Source: Paenibacillus pinihumi DSM 23905 = JCM 16419 (lineage in GTDB: Bacteria; Bacillota; Bacilli; Paenibacillales; Paenibacillaceae). From it: DNA of 64,000 bases. Made by a program: the position numbers and the translations under genes. The DNA is taken from the NCBI RefSeq assembly GCF_000422505.1, contig NZ_KE383865.1:158726-222725 (forward strand), written 5' to 3'. The notes under the pieces were generated by a model. That model was not told the DNA's origin, searched no databases, and saw only the letters and a program-made list of their open reading frames with translations. Each line of letters starts with the position of its first letter. The first letter of the stretch is position 1. Of this stretch, positions 53,011-62,721 are shown in pieces.

Positions 53011-53058
53011 GCTGATGAACCTGTAAGCTGATTTGGTAATTATATAGAAGCAAATAGG

Positions 53059-53132
53059 GCAGATCATCCCCGCGGACTTCAACAAGTCGAAAGAGAGACC
53101 CGGTTTGAGGTGGAGATGGTCTGCTTCTTTTT
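53059..53132 (+). terminator. Hairpin with T run between pstS and pstC
   Basis: GCAGATCATC at 53059-53068 pairs with GATGGTCTGC at 53115-53124 (one T-G), followed by TTCTTTTT. A partial terminator here would give more PstS than transporter, as seen in other pst operons. Confidence 0.7.
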
Positions 53133-53206
53133 GAAGAAAAGGCCCTTAGCGGGAAGCTAACGTGAACACATCATGACTGAATTATGAATGAAAGGGTTTG
53201 CTGCCT

Positions 53207-54103
53207 ATGCAGGATAAACAACGAGTGGTCAAACCTCATCTTGCTGAGGAATGGGTAGGGAAAATTTACACGCTGCTTTGTATCTTTTTTCTGATTGTTA
53301 CCATTTTTTCGATGGTTTACTTCGTAGCATCTAAAGGGATCGGCACGTTTTTGTTGCCTAATGTAAATGTACTGGATTTTCTTACCGGATTAAAGTGGGC
53401 TCCGGAAGGAAGCCCGCCTGCTTTTGGCGCTTTGCCGTTTATCGTCGGTTCATTCACAACCTCGATTCTGGCAGCACTCATCGCAGCACCTCTCGGCATT
53501 TGTGCAGCGATCTTCATGACGGAGATTATGCCTGGTGCGGGACGCCGCTACTTGCAGCCTGTTATTGAGCTGCTGGCCGGTATTCCATCTGTTGTATACG
53601 GCTTTATCGGACTGAGTGTGCTTGTACCTTTCCTGCGGGATGTATTCCCGGGACAAGGGATCGGGATTGCAGCCGGCTCGATCGTATTATCGATTATGAT
53701 TTTGCCTACGATTACGACCATTGCCGCTGATGCGCTGGCCGGTTTGCCGAACAGCCTCAAGGAAGGCTCCTACGCGCTTGGTGCGACACGCTGGCAGACG
53801 ATTTACCGCATTATATTGCCAACGACACTGCCTGCTCTATTAACAGGGGTGGTGCTGGGGATCTCCAGGGCATTTGGTGAAGCGCTGGCTGTCCAGATGG
53901 TAATCGGTAATGCGCCGCATATCCCCAAGTCGCTGTTCGAATCGACCTCGACACTGACGAGTGTCATTACGCTCAGCATGGGGAATACCGTCTCGGGATC
54001 GCCGCATAATAGCGCGCTCTGGTCACTTGCCTTTATTTTGATGGCGATGACCTTCGTATTCGTATTTATCGTCAGATGGCTGGAAAGGAGATCGAAAGTA
54101 TGA
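53207..54103 (+). CDS. pstC: Phosphate ABC transporter permease PstC
   Basis: 298 aa from ATG 53207 (AAAGGG 10 nt upstream); TTG 53198 touches the site. Six membrane segments beginning near 21 (IYTLLCIFFLIVTIFSMVYF), with the ABC permease EAA loop as DALAGLPNSLKEGSYALGATRWQTIYRIILP near 178-208. It pairs with PstA to carry phosphate across the membrane. Overlaps pstA by 4 nt. Confidence 0.93.
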   Translation: MQDKQRVVKPHLAEEWVGKIYTLLCIFFLIVTIFSMVYFVASKGIGTFLLPNVNVLDFLTGLKWAPEGSPPAFGALPFIVGSFTTSILAALIAAPLGICAAIFMTEIMPGAGRRYLQPVIELLAGIPSVVYGFIGLSVLVPFLRDVFPGQGIGIAAGSIVLSIMILPTITTIAADALAGLPNSLKEGSYALGATRWQTIYRIILPTTLPALLTGVVLGISRAFGEALAVQMVIGNAPHIPKSLFESTSTLTSVITLSMGNTVSGSPHNSALWSLAFILMAMTFVFVFIVRWLERRSKV

Positions 54104-54987
54104 GTGCCAAAACAGCGGACCGCATTGCCACTGGTGTCATCATCTCTGTTGCAGTCTTTATCGTTGCGCTGCTTGCAAGCTTGCTCGGTTTCATACTGGT
54201 GCGTGGTATCGGACATATCAGCTTCGATTTCCTTACTTCAGCTCCGCAGACGATCAAGGCCGGGGGCGGAATTGGCCCGCAGTTGTTCAACTCGCTCTTT
54301 TTGCTTGTCCTGACACTGATGATTACGGTTCCGCTTGGAATCGGAGCCGGCATTTATATGAGTGAATATGCAAAGCCGGGCCGCTTGACGGACTTTATCC
54401 GGCTCATTGTCGAAGTATTGTCCTCCTTCCCGTCTATTGTGGTCGGCTTGTTCGGCTTGCTCGTTATCGTAAACTTGTTCGGACTCGGGTTCTCCCTGTT
54501 CTCCGGCGCGCTGGCGCTGACAGTGTTCAACCTGCCGCTGATGGTGCGGATTACGGAGCAGGCAATTCGCGGCGTGCCGCGTGAACAGAAGGAAGCGAGT
54601 CTTGCGCTTGGCCTGTCGCGCTGGAAGACGATTACGAGCGTGATGATGCCGATTGCGCTTCCGACAATTGTTACCGGAACTGTTCTTGCTTCCGGACGTG
54701 TATTCGGAGAAGCGGCTGCACTGCTGTTCACAGCAGGGATGACGTCGCCGCGGCTTGATTTTACGAACTGGAATCCGTTCAGTCCGACTTCACCGCTTAA
54801 CCCGTTCCGTCCGGCAGAGACGCTGGCGGTTCATATCTGGAAGATCAACAGTGAAGGTCTGGCGCCGGATGCCGCGCAGATTGCAGCAGGGGCATCGGCT
54901 GTACTCGTCATTGTCGTACTGCTGTTCAATTTTACAGCCAGATGGTTTGGACGCTTCCTGTACAAAAAACTGACTGCCAGCAAGTAA
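54100..54987 (+). CDS. pstA: Phosphate ABC transporter permease PstA
   Basis: 295 aa from ATG 54100, AAGGAG 9 nt upstream, ATGA overlap with pstC. Six membrane segments beginning near 12 (GVIISVAVFIVALLASLLGF), EAA loop QAIRGVPREQKEASLALGLSRWKTITSVMMP near 153-183. Forms the channel with PstC. The downstream pstB gene follows after 71 nt. Confidence 0.93.
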   Translation: MSAKTADRIATGVIISVAVFIVALLASLLGFILVRGIGHISFDFLTSAPQTIKAGGGIGPQLFNSLFLLVLTLMITVPLGIGAGIYMSEYAKPGRLTDFIRLIVEVLSSFPSIVVGLFGLLVIVNLFGLGFSLFSGALALTVFNLPLMVRITEQAIRGVPREQKEASLALGLSRWKTITSVMMPIALPTIVTGTVLASGRVFGEAAALLFTAGMTSPRLDFTNWNPFSPTSPLNPFRPAETLAVHIWKINSEGLAPDAAQIAAGASAVLVIVVLLFNFTARWFGRFLYKKLTASK

Positions 54988-55058
54988 GAGGCAGTAAACG
55001 TGTAGTTAAGGAAAATGTGAAGAAGTGGAAGTAAAGAGTATCGTCAGGAGGGTCTTGT

Positions 55059-55826
55059 ATGCAAGCAACTCAGGAGCTTGGACTGTCGGCAAAAGATCTG
55101 AGCGTTTATTATGGCAGTAAACAGGCAGTTCGCAATATATCGCTTGATTTTGAGAAGAAACAGGTTACGGCCCTGATCGGCCCGTCAGGCTGCGGGAAAT
55201 CGACCTTCCTGCGCAGCCTGAACCGGATGAATGATCTTATCAGCGGCGCCAGGGTGACGGGTGAAATATGGATTGAGGAGGATAACATCCTTGATCCCCG
55301 TGTCGATGTCGTGCTGCTCAGACAGAAAATCGGGATGGTCTGGCAGCGTCCGAATCCGTTCCACAAATCGATCTACGAAAATATTGCCTTTGGTCCGCGT
55401 TACCATGGCATCAAAAATAAAAAGCAGCTGGATGAGATTGTAGAAAGCTCGTTGCGCAAAGCGGCACTGTGGGAAGAGACCAAGGACCGTCTCCACCAGT
55501 CAGCGCTTGCCCTCTCCGGCGGCCAGCAGCAGCGTCTGTGCATTGCACGCTCCATTGCGGTCAAGCCGCAGATTATCTTGATGGATGAGCCGGCCTCGGC
55601 TCTTGATCCGGTATCCACAGCGAAAATCGAGGAACTGATTACCGAACTGAAACAGGACTACTGTATTATTATCGTCACGCATAATATGCATCAGGCGGCC
55701 CGGGTATCGGATAAAACAGCGTTTTTCTATATGGGTGATCTCATCGAGCATGATGACACGCAAAAGCTGTTCACTAATCCGTCCCAGCAGCAGACAGATG
55801 ACTATATCTCGGGACGATTCGGTTAA
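55059..55826 (+). CDS. pstB: Phosphate ABC transporter ATP-binding protein PstB, copy 1
   Basis: 255 aa. Walker [10 protein letters not shown] near 40-48, Q loop near 90-95 ([12 protein letters not shown]), signature [14 protein letters not shown] near 150-163, Walker [13 protein letters not shown] near 171-182 and the H loop [13 protein letters not shown]. It drives the PstCA channel by ATP hydrolysis. AGGAGGG before the ATG. A second PstB of equal quality follows after 14 nt. Confidence 0.93.
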   Translation: MQATQELGLSAKDLSVYYGSKQAVRNISLDFEKKQVTALIGPSGCGKSTFLRSLNRMNDLISGARVTGEIWIEEDNILDPRVDVVLLRQKIGMVWQRPNPFHKSIYENIAFGPRYHGIKNKKQLDEIVESSLRKAALWEETKDRLHQSALALSGGQQQRLCIARSIAVKPQIILMDEPASALDPVSTAKIEELITELKQDYCIIIVTHNMHQAARVSDKTAFFYMGDLIEHDDTQKLFTNPSQQQTDDYISGRFG

Positions 55827-55840
55827 AGGGGGCGACAATC

Positions 55841-56596
55841 ATGACAACCAAATTCGAGGTTAAGGAGCTGCAGCTTCACTACGGCGAATTTCACGCACTG
55901 AAAAAAATATCGCTCACGGTTCCCGAGCGTTCAGTCAATGCGCTGATCGGCCCGTCAGGCTGTGGGAAATCGACCTTCCTGCGTACGCTCAACCGGATGA
56001 ACGATATGATCAGCTCCGTCCGGGTAGAGGGAGAAATCAAGCTGTCCGGCACGAATATTTATGACCCCGGGATGGACGTCGAGGAATTGCGCAAGCGGGT
56101 CGGGATGGTATTTCAGCAGCCGAATCCATTCCCGAAATCGATCTATGAGAATGTCGCTTACGGTCCGCGCCTTCACCGGAAGCCGGGCAAGAAGGAAATG
56201 GATGAGATCGTGGAAAAAAGCTTGCGCGGCGCCTCGCTGTGGGACGAAGTAAAGGATGACCTGCACAAATCTGCACTGGGATTGTCCGGCGGCCAACAGC
56301 AGCGTCTGTGCATTGCCAGGGCGCTTGCGGTGAATCCGGAGGTGCTGCTGATGGATGAGTCCACTTCCGCGCTTGACCCGATTTCAACCTTGAAGATCGA
56401 AGAGTTGATTCAGGAGCTCAAGAAAGACTATACGATTGTAATGGTTACGCACAACATGCATCAGGCGGCCCGTGTGTCGGATTATACGACTTTCTTCCTG
56501 AACGGAGAAGTAGTTGAGAGCTCCCCGACGGAAAAGCTGTTTTCCACTCCGGTCGATCACCGCACCGAGCAATATATTACGGGAAGATTCGGGTAA
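55841..56596 (+). CDS. pstB2: Phosphate ABC transporter ATP-binding protein PstB, copy 2
   Basis: 251 aa, tandem paralogue of copy 1. Walker [10 protein letters not shown] near 36-44, [13 protein letters not shown] loop near 90, signature [14 protein letters not shown] near 148-161, Walker [13 protein letters not shown] near 168-179 with Ser where copy 1 has Pro after the catalytic Glu. Both copies have all ATPase residues. Bacillus also has pstBA and pstBB. Same strand and close spacing make it one transcript with phoU. Confidence 0.93.
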   Translation: MTTKFEVKELQLHYGEFHALKKISLTVPERSVNALIGPSGCGKSTFLRTLNRMNDMISSVRVEGEIKLSGTNIYDPGMDVEELRKRVGMVFQQPNPFPKSIYENVAYGPRLHRKPGKKEMDEIVEKSLRGASLWDEVKDDLHKSALGLSGGQQQRLCIARALAVNPEVLLMDESTSALDPISTLKIEELIQELKKDYTIVMVTHNMHQAARVSDYTTFFLNGEVVESSPTEKLFSTPVDHRTEQYITGRFG

Positions 56597-56613
56597 AGGA
56601 GAGGGATTTTAAG

Positions 56614-57273
56614 ATGATCGTTCGTAAAGATTTGGATGATGGGCTGGAGCAGTTAAAATCGATGCTGCTTGAGATGGGCAGCCGTGTTGAGACGGTGCTT
56701 CATGATGCAATGAAAGCGCTGGAGCAGCTCGATCAGGAGAGCGCCAGAGCGATTATCAAGAAGGACCCGGAGCTGAACCGTCTTGAGGATCAAATTTCCG
56801 AGGTCGGCGCGAAGCTGATTGCCACCCAGCAGCCGGTCGCCAAGGACCTCCGGCGTGTGCTGGTAGCTTTCCGGATGGCAAGTGATTTGGAGCGTATGGG
56901 CGACCTGTCGGTTGATATCGCCAAGGTTGTTCTGCGGATGGAAGGCGAGACGCTGATCAAGCCGCTGATTGATCTTCCAAGGATGGCTGCCATCTCGCAG
57001 ACGATGATCTATGAATCGATTCAGGCCTATATTCACGAGGATATTGATCTGGCTTACAAAATGGCGAATGACGATGATAACGTCGACGCCCTGTACAGCC
57101 AAATTTTGCGTGAGCTGTTCACGTTGATGACGCAAAATCCGAATATGATATCCCAAGCGATGCTGCTCAGCTTCGTTGGCCGTTACGTGGAGCGTATCGC
57201 TGACCATGCGACAAATATTGGCGAGAGCGTTGTCTATCTGGTGACAGGCAAACGTCCGGACTTGAACGATTAG
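56614..57273 (+). CDS. phoU: Phosphate signalling protein PhoU
   Basis: 219 aa all-helical protein with two three-helix repeats, each ending in a metal-binding acidic cluster: RVLVAFRMASDLERMGDLSVDIAK near 90-113 and FVGRYVERIADHATNIGESV near 187-206 (E-x-x-x-D-H/G patterns). It links Pst transport to PhoR signalling and prevents over-accumulation of phosphate. Start at ATG with AAAGGAGAGGG upstream. Last gene of the pst operon. Confidence 0.93.
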   Translation: MIVRKDLDDGLEQLKSMLLEMGSRVETVLHDAMKALEQLDQESARAIIKKDPELNRLEDQISEVGAKLIATQQPVAKDLRRVLVAFRMASDLERMGDLSVDIAKVVLRMEGETLIKPLIDLPRMAAISQTMIYESIQAYIHEDIDLAYKMANDDDNVDALYSQILRELFTLMTQNPNMISQAMLLSFVGRYVERIADHATNIGESVVYLVTGKRPDLND

Positions 57274-57340
57274 GCTATCTGCTTTTCTTATTGAAGCTGA
57301 ATCTTATTTTACGTTACGATCGGCCTTTTGCCTGGCATCA

Positions 57341-57378
57341 AGCCATTCTCCTATATGGATTGGAGAGTGGCTTTTTGT
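57341..57378 (+). terminator. Rho-independent terminator of the pst-phoU operon
   Basis: AGCCATTCTCC pairs with GGAGAGTGGCT (11 bp, one T-G) around TATATGGATT, followed by TTTTTGTG. The remaining 57379-57617 holds only the polA leader. Confidence 0.85.
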
Positions 57379-57617
57379 GTTTAGATTTTGCAGCAGAGCT
57401 TTTAGAGACGGAGACATTAGTCAGGACGGTTTGTTTATAATGGGAGTAATCAGCTTCACGGATGAAAAGCAGGAGGTTCGAAAAAACACTAGACAATTCA
57501 ACCCCAAAGAGCATTAAAACCTTCTCATTAAATTCAGTTGTGACGGGGCAAATTACGGTTTTGGGCGGTGTCTATGGTATTATAGTTGTAGACAAGTTGA
57601 CGGGTGAGGTGTCCCTT

Positions 57618-60284
57618 ATGGATAAATGGATTTTGATTGACGGCAACAGTATTGCGAACCGCGCATTTTATGCGATGCCGCCGCTGACCAATTCAGCGGG
57701 TCTGCATACGAACGCGGTATACGGGTTTACAACGATGCTTCTCCGCCTTCTGGAAGAAGAGAAGCCGACACATATGATGGTGGCTTTTGATGCGGGCAAA
57801 ATTACGTTTCGCCATGAAGGCTATGAGGATTATAAGGGCGGACGCGCGAAAACGCCGTCGGAACTGTCCGAGCAATTCCCGCTGATCAAAGAGCTGTTGA
57901 AGGCCTTTGGCATTGCACAATACGAGCTGAGCGGTTATGAGGCTGATGATATTATCGGTACGCTGACCAGGATGGCAGACGAGAACGGTGCAGAGACGCT
58001 GGTCGTCAGCGGAGACAAGGATATGCTGCAGCTCGCCTCAGATCATGTCACCATTGCGATTACCCGCAAAGGGGTCAGTGAAGTGGACCGGTTTACGCCG
58101 GAAGCAGTCGGGGAGAAATACAATCTGACGCCACAGCAAATTATTGATCTTAAAGGCTTGATGGGGGATGCCTCTGATAACATTCCGGGCATTCCGGGTG
58201 TCGGCGAGAAGACGGCGCTCAAGCTGCTCCACGAATACGGGACCGTTGAAGACGTGCTTGCCAATGCCGGAAGTCTGAAGGGCAAAATGAAGGAGAAGGT
58301 CGAGCAGCACCGGGAAGAAGCGCTGATGAGCAAAAAGCTGGCGACGATTTTCCGTGAGGTTCCGCTTGAACAGGGTATCGACGAGATGGCCTATAACGGC
58401 TATTTGCCGCAGCAATTGTCTGAGGCGTTCCGCAAGCTGGAATTCAAGTCATTGCTGGAACGGCTCGATCTGCCGTCCGGCAGCGCAGGTCATGCGGACG
58501 GAGATGGAGGAGAGGGACAGGAAGCGGCAATCGAGACGGTATCCATTGATGCCGACGGGATCTCGAGGCTGGCTGATGAGCTGAATCAGGTGAGGGCTGT
58601 ACTCATTGAAGCGACCGGTGAAAATCCGCATCACGCCGAGCTGCTCGCAATAGCTCTGGCAACAGAGACGAAGGCGTATGTTGTGCCTGCTGAACTGTTG
58701 TTATCCGCGCAAGGTACGATTGTCAGAGAGTGGCTGGAGGATGAGCATCAAGAGAAGCAAGGCTATGATATGCATAAGGCAGAGCTGGCGCTTGCATGGA
58801 ACGGCATCAAGCTGAAAGGCACAACATTCGATGTGCATCTTGCGGCTTATCTGCTGGACCCGTCTGATTCCGGGCAGACCTTGAACGGTCTGGCTGCCCG
58901 CTATTCGCTGCCTCATGTGCCGGCGGATGAAGAGGTATACGGCAAGGGAGCCAAATTTAAGGTGCCAGGACAGGAGATTCTCCATGCCCATTTGGCCCGC
59001 AAGGCGGATGCGGTGCGCCGTCTTGCTCCGTTGCAGGCACAGGAGCTGGAAGAGAGCGGCATGCACCGCCTCTACTATGAGCTGGAGCTGCCTTTGTCCT
59101 CGATATTGGCTGGCATGGAGAAGCAGGGGATCGTGGTCAAAAACGATACGATCGGCCAGCTCGGGCAGGAGATCGAAGGCAAAATAACCTCATCCATGAA
59201 TGAGGTATACCGATACGCAGGCATGGAGTTTAATATCGGCTCTACCAGGCAGCTTGGGGAAGTGCTGTTTGACAAGCTGGGTCTGCCGGTTATAAAGAAG
59301 ACAAAGACAGGCTATTCGACGGATGCGGATGTACTGGAGAAGCTGGAGCCGTATCACGGCATCATTCCTTCTATTCTGCACTATCGCCAGTTGACAAAGC
59401 TGCAATCGACTTATGTGGAGGGCTTGCTGAAGGAGATCCGCAAGGAGACGGGCAGGGTGCATACGTACTTCCGCCAGACAATTGCGGCAACAGGCCGTCT
59501 CAGCAGCCAGTTCCCGAACCTTCAGAACATTCCGATCCGGCTGGAGGAAGGCCGCAAAATCCGCAAAGCCTTCGTGCCGTCAGAGCAGGGGTGGTACATT
59601 CTCGCTGCAGACTACTCGCAGATTGAATTGCGGGTACTGGCGCATATTTCCGGTGATGAAGGCTTGAAGGAAGCGTTCATTAACGATATGGACATTCACA
59701 CGAAAACAGCGATGGATGTGTTCGGCGTATCGGCAGATCAGGTTGACTCGAATATGAGAAGGCAGGCAAAGGCGGTTAACTTCGGCATTGTTTACGGAAT
59801 AAGCGATTTCGGGCTGTCCCAGAACTTGAATATTACCCGGAAGGAAGCGGCACAGTTTATCGAGCAGTATTTTGCGGCCTTCAAGGGAGTTAGAAAGTAC
59901 ATGGATGATATTGTCGCTCAAGCACGCCAGGACGGCTATGTGACAACACTGCTGGAGCGGCGCAGATATTTGCCGGAAATCAAGGCATCGAACTTTAATC
60001 TGCGTTCATTCGCGGAGCGTACAGCGATGAATACCCCTATTCAGGGAACCGCGGCAGATATTATCAAGCTGGCAATGGTACGGATGGACGAGAAGCTTGC
60101 CGAACAAAAGCTGCGCAGCCGCATGTTGCTGCAAGTGCACGATGAGCTGGTGTTCGAGGTGCCGGAGGATGAGCTTGCCATCATGGAGAAGCTTGTGCCA
60201 GAGGTAATGGCCGGGGCGATCGCACTCGATGTTCCGCTGCGCGCAGATGTAAGCTACGGGACCAATTGGTATGAGACGAAATAG
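57618..60284 (+). CDS. polA: DNA polymerase I
   Basis: 888 aa from ATG 57618 (GAGGTG 9 nt upstream); an in-frame ATG at 57462 adds unlike residues and is rejected. 5'-nuclease domain about 1-290 (MDKWILIDGNSIANRAFYAM, YEADDIIGTL, VGEKTALKLL). The middle domain, about 310-470, lacks the D-x-E proofreading motif (IEATGEN in its place), so 3'-5' exonuclease activity is probably absent, as in Bacillus-type Pol I. Polymerase motifs: A in DYSQIELRVLAH near 664, O helix RRQAKAVNFGIVYGISD near 714, C in VHDEL near 840. Used in repair and Okazaki fragment processing. Confidence 0.95.
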   Translation: MDKWILIDGNSIANRAFYAMPPLTNSAGLHTNAVYGFTTMLLRLLEEEKPTHMMVAFDAGKITFRHEGYEDYKGGRAKTPSELSEQFPLIKELLKAFGIAQYELSGYEADDIIGTLTRMADENGAETLVVSGDKDMLQLASDHVTIAITRKGVSEVDRFTPEAVGEKYNLTPQQIIDLKGLMGDASDNIPGIPGVGEKTALKLLHEYGTVEDVLANAGSLKGKMKEKVEQHREEALMSKKLATIFREVPLEQGIDEMAYNGYLPQQLSEAFRKLEFKSLLERLDLPSGSAGHADGDGGEGQEAAIETVSIDADGISRLADELNQVRAVLIEATGENPHHAELLAIALATETKAYVVPAELLLSAQGTIVREWLEDEHQEKQGYDMHKAELALAWNGIKLKGTTFDVHLAAYLLDPSDSGQTLNGLAARYSLPHVPADEEVYGKGAKFKVPGQEILHAHLARKADAVRRLAPLQAQELEESGMHRLYYELELPLSSILAGMEKQGIVVKNDTIGQLGQEIEGKITSSMNEVYRYAGMEFNIGSTRQLGEVLFDKLGLPVIKKTKTGYSTDADVLEKLEPYHGIIPSILHYRQLTKLQSTYVEGLLKEIRKETGRVHTYFRQTIAATGRLSSQFPNLQNIPIRLEEGRKIRKAFVPSEQGWYILAADYSQIELRVLAHISGDEGLKEAFINDMDIHTKTAMDVFGVSADQVDSNMRRQAKAVNFGIVYGISDFGLSQNLNITRKEAAQFIEQYFAAFKGVRKYMDDIVAQARQDGYVTTLLERRRYLPEIKASNFNLRSFAERTAMNTPIQGTAADIIKLAMVRMDEKLAEQKLRSRMLLQVHDELVFEVPEDELAIMEKLVPEVMAGAIALDVPLRADVSYGTNWYETK

Positions 60285-60351
60285 CCGTAATCAGGTATAA
60301 TGGACTATAGAAAAAACTGCAACATTGTGAATGAACAAGAGGTGAACAACA

Positions 60352-61221
60352 ATGCCGGAATTGCCGGAGGTGGAGACCGTCCGCCGCACGTTAATCGAGC
60401 TTGTCGCAGGCAAGACGATTGAGCGGGTATCGGTCAATCTGCCAAGAATAATTCAGCGTCCCAGCGACGGCGATGCTTTTGCGATGATGCTGGCAGGCCG
60501 TAAGATCGCAGGCGTCGGGCGGCGCGGGAAGTTTTTACTCATTCAGTTAAATGGACTGGTTCTCGTATCGCATTTGCGAATGGAAGGAAGGTATGGCGTC
60601 TACAGGCAGGATGAGCCTGTGGAAAAGCATACGCATGTCATATTCCATTTCGATGACGGGACTGAACTTCGATATAAGGATGTCAGACAGTTCGGCACGA
60701 TGCATTTATTTGAGCCGGGGGAGGAGTTCTCGCTCCCTCCTCTGAACAAGCTTGGCATTGAGCCGCTCTCTGAAGAATTTACGCTGCAGGCGCTGCGCGC
60801 CAAGCTTGAACGCAGGACGACGAAGATCAAGCCGCTGCTGCTCAATCAGGAATATATCGTGGGGCTTGGCAATATTTATGTAGATGAAGCTTTGTTTTTG
60901 GCGGGCATCCATCCCGAGCGGACGGCTAATACGCTCAAGCCGAAGGAATGGGAGCGTCTGCACATGGCGATTGGACAAACTTTGGGCAGTGCAGTAGAAG
61001 CAGGCGGTTCCTCTATCAAGTCGTATGTGAACGGCCAGGGCGAGATGGGGATGTTCCAGCATCAGCTTGCGGTATACGGACGCCAGAATGAAAATTGCAG
61101 GCAATGCGGCCATGCAATTGAGAAATCTGTCGTTGGCGGAAGAGGCACCCATGTTTGTATGAAATGCCAGCCGTTGCCGCGGCCAAAAGCCGGAAAACAA
61201 GAAAAGCAGGAAGCAAACTGA
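60352..61221 (+). CDS. mutM: Formamidopyrimidine-DNA glycosylase
   Basis: 289 aa. N-terminal MPELPEVETVRRTL with the catalytic Pro2-Glu3, Lys near residue 60 in GRRGKFLLIQLNG, H2TH region about 150-220 (LLNQEYIVGLGNIYVDEALF) and a C-terminal zinc finger C-x2-C-x16-C-x2-C (CRQCGHAI, then HVCMKCQP). It removes 8-oxoguanine and formamidopyrimidines and cuts the abasic site. A short Lys-rich tail follows the finger. GAGGTGAA before the ATG. Next to polA, ytaF and coaE, the standard order for this group. Confidence 0.95.
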   Translation: MPELPEVETVRRTLIELVAGKTIERVSVNLPRIIQRPSDGDAFAMMLAGRKIAGVGRRGKFLLIQLNGLVLVSHLRMEGRYGVYRQDEPVEKHTHVIFHFDDGTELRYKDVRQFGTMHLFEPGEEFSLPPLNKLGIEPLSEEFTLQALRAKLERRTTKIKPLLLNQEYIVGLGNIYVDEALFLAGIHPERTANTLKPKEWERLHMAIGQTLGSAVEAGGSSIKSYVNGQGEMGMFQHQLAVYGRQNENCRQCGHAIEKSVVGGRGTHVCMKCQPLPRPKAGKQEKQEAN

Positions 61222-61327
61222 TTTTGACGGACAGTTCAATTCTCCCCATGCACGGCATTGCCCTCCCGGCATATGATGTTACCAGACATGGGCGCTATGT
61301 GGGCGCTGTGCATGAGGAGGGAATTCG

Positions 61328-62062
61328 ATGCTGTTGCATGTTGTCACGCTGCTGCTGCTGGCCTTTGCGGTCAGTCTGGATGGCTTTGGCGTCGGGGTAA
61401 CCTACGGTTTGCGGCAAATCCGTATTCCGGGTTTGTCGATTCTGATTATTGCGGGCTGTTCGGGTATTATTATTTTGTTATCAATGCTGTTTGGCCAATG
61501 GATGGCGGATTATATCTCGCCGCATATAGCAGGGCTGATCGGCGCCATGATTTTGATTGGGATCGGCGTGGCTTCTTTGGTTAACTTTTTCCGCAACAAA
61601 CGGGCGGAGCAGTCAGATGAAATGCCAGACTTTGTTGAAGGCGGAACTGTTAGAGAGCAAGCGGAGACGGTGAGGGAGAGCATCAGTGCAGCTGCGGGTC
61701 CTGTAGCCATTAAGCAAAGTGCGACGGTGCTCAGTCTGGAGCTGCGCAGTCTGGGTCTGGTCATTCAAATTTTACGCTCGCCCCAGGCAGCGGATGTTGA
61801 CCGTTCCGGCATTATTTCTCCATCCGAGGCAATTTTGCTCGGCTGTGCGCTCTCCTTCGACGCCTTCGGGGCTGGCCTGGGTGCGGCTTTGCTTGGTTTT
61901 CCCCCGTTGCTGACTGCACTCCTGATCGCGGTTTCGAGCGGGATGTTTCTTTATTTGGGAATTCGGATCGGATTCAAATTTTCTTACTCCCATCGTATGA
62001 AGGCATTATCTTTTTTGCCGGGAGTTGTGCTTATTGTAATGGGCTGTTTCAAACTGTTATAG
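61328..62062 (+). CDS. ytaF: Sporulation membrane protein YtaF
   Basis: 244 aa, MntP/YtaF-like, two sets of three membrane segments. The paired motifs AVSLDGFGVGVTYGLRQ near 14-30 and ALSFDAFGAGLGAALLG near 175-191 hold the acidic residues in the membrane, separated by a charged cytoplasmic loop (about 80-150). Bacillus ytaF is a sporulation gene in the same polA-mutM-ytaF-coaE neighbourhood. Related MntP proteins export Mn2+, so metal transport is possible. GAGGAGGG before the ATG. Confidence 0.9.
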   Translation: MLLHVVTLLLLAFAVSLDGFGVGVTYGLRQIRIPGLSILIIAGCSGIIILLSMLFGQWMADYISPHIAGLIGAMILIGIGVASLVNFFRNKRAEQSDEMPDFVEGGTVREQAETVRESISAAAGPVAIKQSATVLSLELRSLGLVIQILRSPQAADVDRSGIISPSEAILLGCALSFDAFGAGLGAALLGFPPLLTALLIAVSSGMFLYLGIRIGFKFSYSHRMKALSFLPGVVLIVMGCFKLL

Positions 62063-62124
62063 GACACAATAGAAAAAGATTTAAGGGCGGGTCAAATCAA
62101 GATATTGCAGGAATGAGGTGAAGC

Positions 62125-62721
62125 ATGAAAATCGGATTAACTGGCGGAATCGCCTGTGGCAAAAGCACCGTTGGAACGATGCTGGTCCAGCGCGGGGCGG
62201 CGCTTGTTGATGCTGACCAAGTCGCCAGGGAAGTCGTATTCCCTGGTGAACCTGCGCTCGGTGAGATTGCTGCTTTGTTCGGACAAGAAGTGCTTCAGGC
62301 TGACGGAACATTAAATCGGGGCGCTCTTGGGGCGATTGTATTTAATGATGAGGACAAGCGGCGGCAGCTTGAGCAAATCCTGCACCCTGCCATTCGATCA
62401 AGGATGAGGGAGCGGATTGCACGGCATGAGGAGAAGTATCCATCAGTGCCGATATTTGCTGATGTGCCGCTGTTGTATGAGACTGGACAGGACAAGCTCT
62501 ATGATAGCGTAGTGGTAGTCTATGTCCCAAGAGAACAGCAGCTTCTTCGCCTGCTGAACCGCAATCCGGAGATGGCAGAAGAACAAGCAGTCAAGCGGAT
62601 TGAGGCACAGATGGACATTGAGCAAAAGAAACAGCAGGCACATTGGGTCATTGACAACAGCGGCACGCTGGAGGAAACGAAAAACCAGGTTGATGCGCTG
62701 TGGGAGCGCCTTATACGATGA
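62125..62721 (+). CDS. coaE: Dephospho-CoA kinase
   Basis: 198 aa. P-loop LTGGIACGKSTV near 5-16, LVDADQVAREVVFPG near 31-45, IFADVPLLYETG near 112 and VVVVYVPREQQLLRLLNR near 130. It phosphorylates dephospho-CoA, the last step of CoA synthesis. GAGGTGAAGC before the ATG. Overlaps the transglycosylase gene by 4 nt. Confidence 0.95.
   Translation: MKIGLTGGIACGKSTVGTMLVQRGAALVDADQVAREVVFPGEPALGEIAALFGQEVLQADGTLNRGALGAIVFNDEDKRRQLEQILHPAIRSRMRERIARHEEKYPSVPIFADVPLLYETGQDKLYDSVVVVYVPREQQLLRLLNRNPEMAEEQAVKRIEAQMDIEQKKQQAHWVIDNSGTLEETKNQVDALWERLIR

Noticed and set aside
57462-57617. 52-residue N-terminal extension of DNA polymerase I
   Set aside because: Pol I begins MDKWILIDGNS-like; the upstream part lacks family similarity and contains the promoter region.
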